Below are positions 1-5,431 of a stretch of DNA of 6,500 nt, piece by piece. The notes below the pieces were generated by a model. The model did not search any database, was not told the origin of the DNA, and worked only from the letters and a program-made list of their open reading frames with translations. The stretch comes from an uncultured Chloroflexota bacterium. Its GTDB lineage: Bacteria > Chloroflexota > Anaerolineae > Aggregatilineales > Phototrophicaceae. Made by a program: the position numbers and the translations under genes. The stretch is taken from contig CALMDI010000654.1 in the NCBI GenBank assembly GCA_937864975.1, positions 1-6,500 on the forward strand, in the 5' to 3' direction. The stretch's first letter is position 1. Each line of letters opens with the position of its first letter.

Positions 1-626
1 GGGTCGGATTCAAGCTTCTGGCGTAAGTAGTGGATGTACAGCTTCAGACTGTCGATGGCGTCGGCGTATTCCTCGCCCCACGCTTCGGTCACAAGCTCAT
101 TGCGGGGCACGACGCGCCCGGCATTCCGCACCAGCACGCCGAGCAAATTAAACTCCTTCGGCGTCAGGTGTTTCATTTCATTGCGGACGCGCACTTCCCG
201 GTTCATAAAATTGATGCGGAACTCGCCCCCGTTAAAGACCAGTTCTTCACTCATGTTGGGCTTGGGCGAGCGGCGTAAATGCGCCTTCACGCGCGCCACG
301 AGCTCGTCGTTGTCATAGGGCTTGACGATGTAATCATCCGCGCCCATTTCGAGTCCCCGGACGACATCCTTGCCTTCGCTGCGCGCGGTCAGAAAGATGA
401 TGGGAATGTCCGACATTTCGCGGAGGCGCTTGCAGACTTCCCATCCGTCCATGTCGGGCATCATAATGTCGAGCAGGACGAGGTCGGGCTGGTGACGATA
501 GGCTTTACGCAACCCGTCTTCCGCGCTGAACGCCTTAATGACTTCAAACCCGCGGCGTTCGAGCAGCAGACTGATCAAATGGACGGTGGTCTCCTCGTCG
601 TCGATCACCAGTATTTTTTCCGCCAT
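1..626 (-). CDS. PhoB/OmpR-family response regulator, 3' end cut by window edge
   Basis: This is a DNA-binding response regulator of a two-component system, a cytoplasmic transcription factor switched by phosphorylation. About 208 codons are visible, beginning MAEKILVIDDEE. The receiver domain (about residues 3-118) has the acidic pocket D9/D10/E11, the phospho-acceptor D53 in LLDIMMPDMDG, the switch T80 in FLTAR and the conserved lysine K102 in IVKPYD. The winged-helix output domain begins near residue 128 and contains the typical LTPKEFNLL and LVTEAWGEE segments followed by LKLYIHYLRQKLE. The family is usually about 230-240 residues, so only the last wing is missing. The start at 626 is supported by an AAAGG ribosome binding site at 635-639, eight bases upstream, and by the normal N-terminus. 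No histidine kinase is visible; it may lie beyond the left edge. The target genes cannot be inferred. The family assignment is very secure, but a specific name such as PhoB or PhoP is not justified. Confidence 0.95.
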   Translation of the reverse strand, partial: MAEKILVIDDEETTVHLISLLLERRGFEVIKAFSAEDGLRKAYRHQPDLVLLDIMMPDMDGWEVCKRLREMSDIPIIFLTARSEGKDVVRGLEMGADDYIVKPYDNDELVARVKAHLRRSPKPNMSEELVFNGGEFRINFMNREVRVRNEMKHLTPKEFNLLGVLVRNAGRVVPRNELVTEAWGEEYADAIDSLKLYIHYLRQKLESD

Positions 627-664
627 GGACAGCGCCTTTGCTTGAAATCGCGGTTCCCAAACCT

Positions 665-692
665 TTTCTAACCACGATGTTGCAGTTTTCAA
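665..692 (-). promoter_or_regulatory. candidate promoter for the response regulator
   Basis: On the minus strand a TTGAAA box (687-692, five of six matches to the sigma-70 -35 consensus) is followed after 16 bases by TAGAAA (665-670, four of six matches to the -10). Transcription would start near 658, about 30 bases before the ATG at 626. This is consensus matching by eye only, and the host's sigma factor preferences are unknown. Confidence 0.4.
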
Positions 693-810
693 ACGTACTG
701 TATCATGGCATTGAACGGAAAGCAATCCCCCAACATCGCAAGGCAGCCGAATCGGACAGACGCGGACGCGATAAGGCGCCCCTCATCGACAGCGGATCAC
801 CTTGTAACAT

Positions 811-846
811 CGGGTTTGAAATCTATATCAGAGATTTCAAATCCCG
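811..846. repeat. long AT-rich inverted repeat (hairpin)
   Basis: The left arm TTTGAAATCT (815-824) is perfectly complementary to AGATTTCAAA (832-841), with a 7-base loop ATATCAG. The stem extends with C811-G846 and GGG 812-814 against CCC 843-845, leaving T842 bulged, which gives 14 pairs in total. There is no T-run on either side and no gene is transcribed toward it, so an intrinsic terminator is unlikely. It could be an operator for a dimeric regulator, a structured RNA element or a dispersed repeat. The structure is certain; its function is unknown. Confidence 0.75.
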
Positions 847-977
847 TTATGCTGCGGTTAGTCTCCCGGTTTTACGACAGCGCGGAGGTTGCCCGTCCTT
901 CCGAGAAGCGCCGACAACCGACTGCTGACGGTGCTGCCTTCCTGCTCGTCGGTGGCATTCCGCCGCCATCGCGCCGG

Positions 978-1006
978 ATGACAAGATGTTCCGGCTGGTG
1001 TAAGAT
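978..1006 (+). promoter_or_regulatory. candidate promoter for the epimerase-pentapeptide unit
   Basis: ATGACA (978-983, five of six matches to the -35 consensus) is separated by exactly 17 bases from TAAGAT (1001-1006, four of six matches to the -10). Transcription would begin near 1012 and give a leader of about 35 bases before the ATG at 1048. A GAAGAG ribosome binding site lies at 1037-1042, five bases before that start. This is a motif-only prediction. Confidence 0.45.
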
Positions 1007-1047
1007 GCTCTCGGTAAGTTGAGCGACAGAACACCTGAAGAGCGTAC

Positions 1048-2025
1048 ATGACTCATGCACTCATCACCGGCGGCGCGGGCTTCATCGGCAGTCACCTCGC
1101 GGCGCACCTGCTCGCGCAGGGGCAGCGCGTCACCATCGTCGACAATTTGAGTACGGGCAGCTTCACGAACGTCGAGCCGCTTCAAACGCATCCCGATTTC
1201 CGCTATGCCATCGAGGATATCCGCAACATTCACGTGATGGATCGCCTCGTCAGCGAATGCGACCTGATCTATCACCTTGCGGCGTCGGTGGGCGTGCAGC
1301 GCATTATTCAGGAGCCGATTGAAACAATTGAGGTCAACATCGGCGGCACCGAGATCGTGCTGAGAACCGCGCGGCGCTATCGCAAAAAAGTGTTGATCGC
1401 TTCGACCTCCGAAGTCTATGGCAAGGGCGTGCGCGTCCCGTTCCACGAGGACGACGACCGCCTGCTCGGTCCGACCACCCGCAATCGCTGGAGCTATGCC
1501 GCGTCGAAGGAGGTCGACGAATTCCTGGCGCTGGCATATCACAAGGAAGTCGATCTGCCGGTCGTCATCGTGCGCCTCTTTAACACCGTCGGTCCGCGCC
1601 AGAGCGGGCAGTATGGCATGGTGCTGCCGCGCTTCGCGCGCTGGGCGGTTGCCAATCAGCCGATTCAGGTTTACGGCGATGGTCTGCAAACGCGCTGTTT
1701 CTGCAACGTCCACAACGTGGTCGATGCCATCGCCCGCCTGGCGGAGCATCCGGCAGCCGTTGGCGAAGTCTTCAACATCGGCGCGAACGACGAGATTACG
1801 ATACTGGAACTCGCGGATCGGGTTCGAACCCGTGCGCGCAGCGCGTCAGAGATTAAACTGGTGCCATACGATGAAGCCTACGAGACCGGCTTCGAGGATT
1901 TCCGCCGCCGCGTGCCGAGCATCGCCAAGATCAAAGCCGCGGTGGGTTGGGAGCCGACGACGCCCCTCGACGACACCATTGACCAGATAATCGCCTATTG
2001 TAGAGAGGACATGGCGCATGGCTGA
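1048..2025 (+). CDS. NAD-dependent nucleotide-sugar epimerase/decarboxylase-like SDR enzyme
   Basis: This is an extended short-chain dehydrogenase/reductase of 325 residues acting on a nucleotide-activated sugar in the cytosol. The NAD-binding Rossmann motif is at the N-terminus (G8, G11 and G14 in TGGAGFIGS), with D32 ending the second strand, where family members bind the adenosine ribose. The catalytic Y150 and K154 are in the SYAASK motif, and STSEVYG (119-125) supplies the Ser/Thr position. FNTVGPR (178-184) and VYGDGLQTRCFCNV (208-221) are typical substrate-binding segments. The SEVYG motif and the late RRR cluster (286-288) before GWEP resemble UDP-glucuronate decarboxylases (UXS/ArnA type), but GalE-like 4-epimerases and 4,6-dehydratases share much of this. 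Length is normal and complete. The product could feed polysaccharide or glycolipid synthesis, but no glycosyltransferase is present in the window to confirm this. The family is secure; the substrate is not. Confidence 0.93.
   Translation: MTHALITGGAGFIGSHLAAHLLAQGQRVTIVDNLSTGSFTNVEPLQTHPDFRYAIEDIRNIHVMDRLVSECDLIYHLAASVGVQRIIQEPIETIEVNIGGTEIVLRTARRYRKKVLIASTSEVYGKGVRVPFHEDDDRLLGPTTRNRWSYAASKEVDEFLALAYHKEVDLPVVIVRLFNTVGPRQSGQYGMVLPRFARWAVANQPIQVYGDGLQTRCFCNVHNVVDAIARLAEHPAAVGEVFNIGANDEITILELADRVRTRARSASEIKLVPYDEAYETGFEDFRRRVPSIAKIKAAVGWEPTTPLDDTIDQIIAYCREDMAHG
2003..2009 (+). promoter_or_regulatory. ribosome binding site of the pentapeptide gene, inside the upstream gene
   Basis: GAGAGGA sits within the last codons of the epimerase gene, eight bases before the ATG at 2018. 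It favours 2018 as the start and supports translational coupling of the two genes. The other nearby ATG at 2011 is in the epimerase frame and only two bases from this site. Confidence 0.65.
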
Positions 2026-2491
2026 GATTACGCGCAAGGAACTGATCGTCGCCCTGATGGGCGCCGGGGAATCGCCGCGGCTGGCAGGGATTGACCTGAG
2101 CGCGCTCGATATGACGCGGCTCGATCTGGAAAAAGCCAATCTGCGCGGGTGTAAGGCGCAGGGCGCGACCATGAAAGAGTGCATCCTGCGCTCGGCAAAC
2201 CTGACCGGCATCGACCTGACCGTCGCGCAGCTTCCCTACGCCGACCTGAACGCCGCCATTATGACCGTCGCCAACCTGACCGGCGCGAACTTGCAGGGCG
2301 CGCGGCTGACAGGCGCGAACCTGACCAACGCCATCCTCAACGGCGCGAACATGCAGAACGCCAGCCTTCAGGGCGCGACGATCACGGGCATCCGGTTTGA
2401 CGACAAGACCATCTGGCCCGACGGCAAAATCGGTACGGAAGCCGATCCGCTGAGCTACACCAAGACGCCGGAAAGCTCTAACGTACGCTGA
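2018..2491 (+). CDS. pentapeptide-repeat protein
   Basis: This 157-residue protein is built almost entirely of pentapeptide repeats. From I25 to G124 I count twenty consecutive five-residue units in unbroken register, with Ala (or Ile/Leu/Cys) at the first position and Leu/Met/Ile (Ala in one repeat) at the third, for example ANLTG, ANLQG, ARLTG and ANLTN. In this family such repeats fold into a right-handed quadrilateral beta-helix, so twenty repeats would make about five coils. A short N-terminal segment (1-24) contains a likely helix, and the tail (125-157, FDDKTIWPDGKIGTEADP) is the usual end of bacterial members. There is no signal peptide or membrane segment, so it is probably cytoplasmic. 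Its start overlaps the epimerase stop by 8 bases, indicating co-translation. Some relatives mimic DNA and protect gyrase (Qnr, MfpA), but most have no known role, and nothing here points specifically to gyrase. The family is certain; the function is unknown. Confidence 0.93.
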   Translation: MAEITRKELIVALMGAGESPRLAGIDLSALDMTRLDLEKANLRGCKAQGATMKECILRSANLTGIDLTVAQLPYADLNAAIMTVANLTGANLQGARLTGANLTNAILNGANMQNASLQGATITGIRFDDKTIWPDGKIGTEADPLSYTKTPESSNVR

Positions 2492-5024
2492 CGCGGCTGC
2501 CTTCGGACGACTTATCCAGCACGATGTGAACGGGGAATGCATCGCGCAGCTCGTCGATGTGGGTAATGATGAGGATGAGATCGAAGTCCTTCTGAACGGC
2601 GGTGATGGCTTCGACCAGCTTATTGCGCCCGTCGTCGTCCTGCGTGCCAAAGCCTTCGTCCAGAAACAGGGTTCGCAGGTGCGCGCCCGCCCGCCGCGCC
2701 AGAAGCTGCGACAGCGCGACGCGAATGGCGAAGTTGATGCGGAAGGCTTCGCCGCCGCTGTAGAGTTCATAGCTGCGCGTGCCGAGTTCGTCGGAAATCT
2801 GGATGTCGAGCGTTTCCGCGACGCCGCCGGTGACTTTTTCGCGCTGTGTCGTGATCGCCAGGTTCATGCGACCATCCGTCATGCGCGTGAGCAGTTGATT
2901 CGACTCGGTTTCAAGCTCCGGGATGGCGGTCTCAATAATCATCGCCGGGATACCATTTTTGCTGAAGGCAACGCGCAGCTCCTCGTAAATCGCCTTCTGC
3001 TGTTTCGCCTCGTCCTGTTTGATCTCGAGCTGCTCCCGGCGCTTCCGCTGGCTTTCCAGCGCGTTCAGCTTTTGCTGCGCGATGGTCATCGCTTCGAGCG
3101 CTCGCCGCCACTGCGCCTGCAAAAGGCGGACTTCGCCTTCGCGCTTGTTGAATTCCTGCACCAGCAGCTCAAGCTGACCAATTTCCGCCTGCGTCGCTTC
3201 GAGCGCGGCTTGATGCTGTTCGAGCGCTTCCAGCGTCGCCACGCGCTGCGCCTGCGCTTCATCCAGCGCGGCGCGCAGGTCGGGCAGCGCGGCGTCCGCC
3301 TGTTCCAGCTTCTTATGGCGCTCGTCGTATTCGCGGTATTCCGCGAGCTGCTGCCGCGCCTCCGTGTGGGCGGCTTCGTCGTATTCCAGCGCTGCCTGCT
3401 GCTCGTTCAGCGCCTGAAGCTGAACGCGAATCGGCTCGCCGTAAGCCTCGTTGTCGAGCGCCGTTCGCAGCGCTTCGATCTCCGCCTGCTCGGCGGCGAG
3501 ACGCCCGCGCGCGTCGTCCGCCGCGTCGACGCCCGCTTTCAGCGCCGCCACCTGCGCTTTCAGGCTGCTCAGGCGTTTGACCTCGCCGCTCAGGTCGCCC
3601 ACCCGCCGCTTGATCGCGACGACGCGCTCGCCCATCTCGTCATAGCGCGCCACGTTGGCGCGATACTGGTTGCCGCGGCTGGTTCCTTCCAACTGCCAAT
3701 CCGCCAGCACCAGCGCCCGGTGTGCCTCGTCCAGCGCCTGCCCGCAGAACGGGCAAATCGCCTCGTTGAAGCGCGTCAGCCGGTCGATTTTGTTCTTGAT
3801 CTCGTTCATTTCGAGCTTCAGCGTGTCATTGCCGCCTTTAAGCTCGGCGCGTTCGGTTTCCATCGCGCGCGCCTCAGCGTCGAGCGCGTCGCGCTCGCCT
3901 TCGCAGGTTTCCAGCTCGCGAACTTCTGCCCGGAGCGCGGCAAGCTGATCGTGCTGCGCCGCCTCCATCGTGCGCTGTAGCTCGCGAATGGTCGAGTCGC
4001 AGCGGCTGATGCGATTCTCAAGCTCGGCGCGTTCGGCGGCAAGGGCGCGTTCGAGGCTGTTCCGCTCGCGTTCGACTTCGCGCAGCAGCGCCAGTTTATC
4101 GCTGAGGGTTTCGCTGGCTTCACGAGCCGTTTGCAGCACGGTGTACCCCTGCTCGATTTCGTCGCGCGCGTTCAGCAGCATCTCGTACTCGGCAATGCGC
4201 TCGCGCCGCTGCTGGATACGAATATCCAGCGCTGTTACAGCTTGCTCGCGCTCGCGAATCTGCTGTTCCAGCGCTGCCTTGCTGCGCTGCGCGTTCCGCA
4301 GATAATCGGGGGCGTGCTGCACCTCGCGCAGGCGGGTATCCGCCTCGTCCAGCGCCCCGCGCGCCTCGTCGTGCGCTGCCTGCGCCTCGGCAAGCTCCGC
4401 TCGCAGACGGGGTTCTTCCGCGAGTTCGTCGTCAATCTGGCGTATCGCCCCTTCGACAGTTGCCAGCTTTTCGCTGATCGTCTTGAGACGGTCTTTCGCC
4501 GTCTCCTCATAGGCTTCCCAGCGGTCGAGACCGAGAATATCCGACAGAATTTGCTTGCGCTGCGCGGGCGCTTTGGTCGTGAAGGCGTCGGCTTTGCCCT
4601 GCTGTAAAAACGCGGAGTGAACGAAGGTTTCGTAATCGAGCCGCAGGAGGTCGTTGATCTTCTGCTGCGTCGCGCGCGCCGACGATTCGCTGCGCGTGTG
4701 CAGGTCGCCATTGTCCACCACGAACAGGTCGAGCGTGCCGGAGCCGCCGGACTTGCGCGTGCGCCGCCTTATCACGCGGTAAATCGTGCCTTCCTGCTCG
4801 AAGTCCAACTGTACGTGCATGTCGGTTTGACCCAGATGCACGAGATCTTCGTCGCGGCGGGCGCGCGCCTTGCCCCACAGCACCCACGTGATCGCGTCGA
4901 GCAGCGACGACTTGCCCGCCCCGTTGGGTCCGGTGATGCAGGCAAGGTGAATCCCGTCGAAATAAATCGGTTCGGGCGAGCGGTACGCGAGAAAATTTCG
5001 GATTTCGAGGCGAACAGGCAGCAT
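2478..5024 (-). CDS. sbcC: SbcC/Rad50-type DNA repair ATPase with zinc hook
   Basis: This 848-residue SMC-like ATPase normally works with the nuclease SbcD/Mre11 to tether and process DNA ends, hairpins and breaks. The N-terminal half of the ABC head has Walker A at 32-40 (GPNGAGKSS, with K38 and S39) and the Q-loop FLQQGKAD (139-146). Residues of about 170-690 are Glu/Gln/Ala/Arg-rich coiled coil, broken near the middle by the zinc-hook motif C424-P-F-C427. The C-terminal half of the head has the ABC signature YSGGE (755-759), Walker B TLFLDEG (785-791, with D789 and catalytic E790) and the switch H822 in ITHIDEL. All ATPase motifs are intact. The length is nearer archaeal Rad50 (about 880) than E. 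coli SbcC (about 1050), mainly because the coiled coil is shorter. The gene's upstream neighbours are not sbcD, so the partner nuclease must be encoded elsewhere or be absent. The 3' end overlaps the convergent pentapeptide gene by 14 bases. The ribosome binding site is weak. SbcC versus Rad50 naming is a matter of convention. Confidence 0.95.
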   Translation of the reverse strand: MLPVRLEIRNFLAYRSPEPIYFDGIHLACITGPNGAGKSSLLDAITWVLWGKARARRDEDLVHLGQTDMHVQLDFEQEGTIYRVIRRRTRKSGGSGTLDLFVVDNGDLHTRSESSARATQQKINDLLRLDYETFVHSAFLQQGKADAFTTKAPAQRKQILSDILGLDRWEAYEETAKDRLKTISEKLATVEGAIRQIDDELAEEPRLRAELAEAQAAHDEARGALDEADTRLREVQHAPDYLRNAQRSKAALEQQIREREQAVTALDIRIQQRRERIAEYEMLLNARDEIEQGYTVLQTAREASETLSDKLALLREVERERNSLERALAAERAELENRISRCDSTIRELQRTMEAAQHDQLAALRAEVRELETCEGERDALDAEARAMETERAELKGGNDTLKLEMNEIKNKIDRLTRFNEAICPFCGQALDEAHRALVLADWQLEGTSRGNQYRANVARYDEMGERVVAIKRRVGDLSGEVKRLSSLKAQVAALKAGVDAADDARGRLAAEQAEIEALRTALDNEAYGEPIRVQLQALNEQQAALEYDEAAHTEARQQLAEYREYDERHKKLEQADAALPDLRAALDEAQAQRVATLEALEQHQAALEATQAEIGQLELLVQEFNKREGEVRLLQAQWRRALEAMTIAQQKLNALESQRKRREQLEIKQDEAKQQKAIYEELRVAFSKNGIPAMIIETAIPELETESNQLLTRMTDGRMNLAITTQREKVTGGVAETLDIQISDELGTRSYELYSGGEAFRINFAIRVALSQLLARRAGAHLRTLFLDEGFGTQDDDGRNKLVEAITAVQKDFDLILIITHIDELRDAFPVHIVLDKSSEGSRVSVR

Positions 5025-5050
5025 GGCTTAAACGAGTATCCCGGTAGTCG

Positions 5051-5060
5051 TTTCGCGAAA
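5051..5060. promoter_or_regulatory. perfect palindrome at the predicted sbcC transcription start
   Basis: TTTCGCGAAA is a perfect 10-base palindrome between the -10 box at 5066-5071 and the sbcC start at 5024. It would cover roughly the first transcribed bases, a usual place for a repressor operator. It matches no operator I can name with confidence and could be chance in a GC-rich genome. Confidence 0.35.
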
Positions 5061-5065
5061 GCCTG

Positions 5066-5071
5066 ATTATA
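5066..5071 (-). promoter_or_regulatory. -10 box, candidate sbcC promoter
   Basis: The minus strand reads a perfect TATAAT about 42 bases upstream of the sbcC ATG. At 16-18 base spacing the -35 region is poor (for example TGTTCT at 5089-5094) and there is no extended -10 TG. The promoter would therefore be weak or need an activator, unless the host's -35 preference differs. Confidence 0.45.
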
Positions 5072-5154
5072 CTGGGGGTTCGGGAATTAGAACAGGCGTG
5101 CAGGAATTCAGAAGTGGGAATGGCGCGGTGATACGCTTGGTGGATGACGAAAAC

Positions 5155-5173
5155 GGGCGCACGCTGTGCGCCC
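5155..5173. repeat. GC-rich perfect hairpin in the sbcC/small-gene spacer
   Basis: GGGCGCAC (5155-5162) and GTGCGCCC (5166-5173) form an 8-base perfect stem around GCT, followed on the plus strand by CTACA. There is no T-tract and no gene reads into it, so it is a poor terminator. Its compact form and placement between divergent genes resemble short dispersed palindromic repeats seen in several GC-rich bacterial genomes, but only one copy lies in this window. Confidence 0.6.
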
Positions 5174-5201
5174 CTACACATCCCTGTCCTCTATAAACCC
5201 C

Positions 5202-5232
5202 TTGAGCCACCGCGCGCAGCCTGCGGTATACT
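5202..5232 (+). promoter_or_regulatory. candidate promoter of the small charged-protein gene
   Basis: TATACT (5227-5232) matches five of six -10 bases. TTGAGC (5202-5207) is a partial -35 with a longer than usual 19-base spacer. Transcription would start near 5239, leaving a leader of under 20 bases that still includes the GGAGG at 5247-5251. Confidence 0.4.
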
Positions 5233-5256
5233 CAACCGTACAAGTTGGAGGTTCCT

Positions 5257-5427
5257 ATGAAGCGTACTGAGCAAACCCCGCGCCCGTCCGACGCGCCTGA
5301 ACAGACGCATGAGGCGCCACCCGCCACGGACGAAAAGCCGACGCCGCCGAAGGAACGCGACCGCCAGCGGAGCAAAGATGATCTGGCACGAAAACGTCAG
5401 GAGCAGCGGCGCAAGCGAGGGCGCTAG
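5257..5427 (+). CDS. small highly charged hypothetical protein (56 residues)
   Basis: I do not recognise this protein. The ATG at 5257 is preferred because a strong GGAGG ribosome binding site lies at 5247-5251, five bases upstream; the in-frame TTG at 5245 would overlap that site. The 56 residues contain no Cys, Phe, Trp, Tyr, Ile or Val and only one Leu. Residues 1-31 are rich in Pro, Thr and Glu (8 prolines) and residues 32-56 are strongly basic, ending in an Arg/Lys-rich tail (RRKRGR). Such composition predicts an intrinsically disordered chain whose tail could bind nucleic acid or an acidic partner; that role is inference from charge alone. There is no signal peptide or membrane segment. 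Its stop lies three bases from the stop of the convergent oxidoreductase gene. The candidate promoter and good ribosome binding site support a real gene, though a spurious frame is possible. Confidence 0.6.
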   Translation: MKRTEQTPRPSDAPEQTHEAPPATDEKPTPPKERDRQRSKDDLARKRQEQRRKRGR

Positions 5428-5431
5428 CGCC
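5420..5431. other. 12-base palindrome across two convergent stop codons
   Basis: GGCGCTAGCGCC is a perfect palindrome containing the TAG stop of the small plus-strand gene (5425-5427) and the first base of the minus-strand oxidoreductase's stop complement (5431-5433). With no loop and no T-run it is a weak candidate for a bidirectional terminator. It may simply reflect the two genes ending almost together. Confidence 0.35.

Larger units (their letters stand above)
627..1047. other. divergent intergenic spacer without a supported gene
   Basis: This 421-base spacer separates the response regulator (minus strand) from the sugar enzyme (plus strand). It holds a candidate promoter near each end and a strong hairpin in the middle (811-846). 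Open frames crossing it have no recognisable protein features and no convincing ribosome binding sites, and some run antisense into the neighbouring gene. I see no tRNA or known riboswitch. Between about 847 and 977 nothing specific is recognisable. Confidence 0.6.

Noticed and set aside
30..671. Plus-strand open frames over the left edge
   Set aside because: They mirror the response regulator encoded on the minus strand, whose motifs are unambiguous.
811..846. Hairpin as an intrinsic terminator
   Set aside because: No T-run follows on either strand, and both flanking genes are transcribed away from it.
847..1749. 300-codon minus-strand open frame across the epimerase gene
   Set aside because: It is antisense to a clear SDR enzyme with all catalytic motifs and shows no protein family features itself.
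1819..1832. Palindrome with GGTTCGAACC resembling a tRNA T-arm or attachment site
   Set aside because: It is inside the epimerase coding sequence, the five-pair T-stem does not form around the TTCGAAC loop, and no acceptor or anticodon arms surround it.
2526..3980. 484-codon open frame on the plus strand opposite sbcC
   Set aside because: It lies wholly antisense to the SbcC coiled coil, is rich in Arg, Leu and Phe without any recognisable domain, and is explained by GC-rich codon bias of the true gene.
5078..5093. GTTC-N8-GAAC inverted repeat upstream of sbcC as a possible LexA site
   Set aside because: The orientation and spacing differ from the GAAC-N4-GTTC and GTTC-N7-GTTC forms known for LexA, and four-base arms are common by chance.
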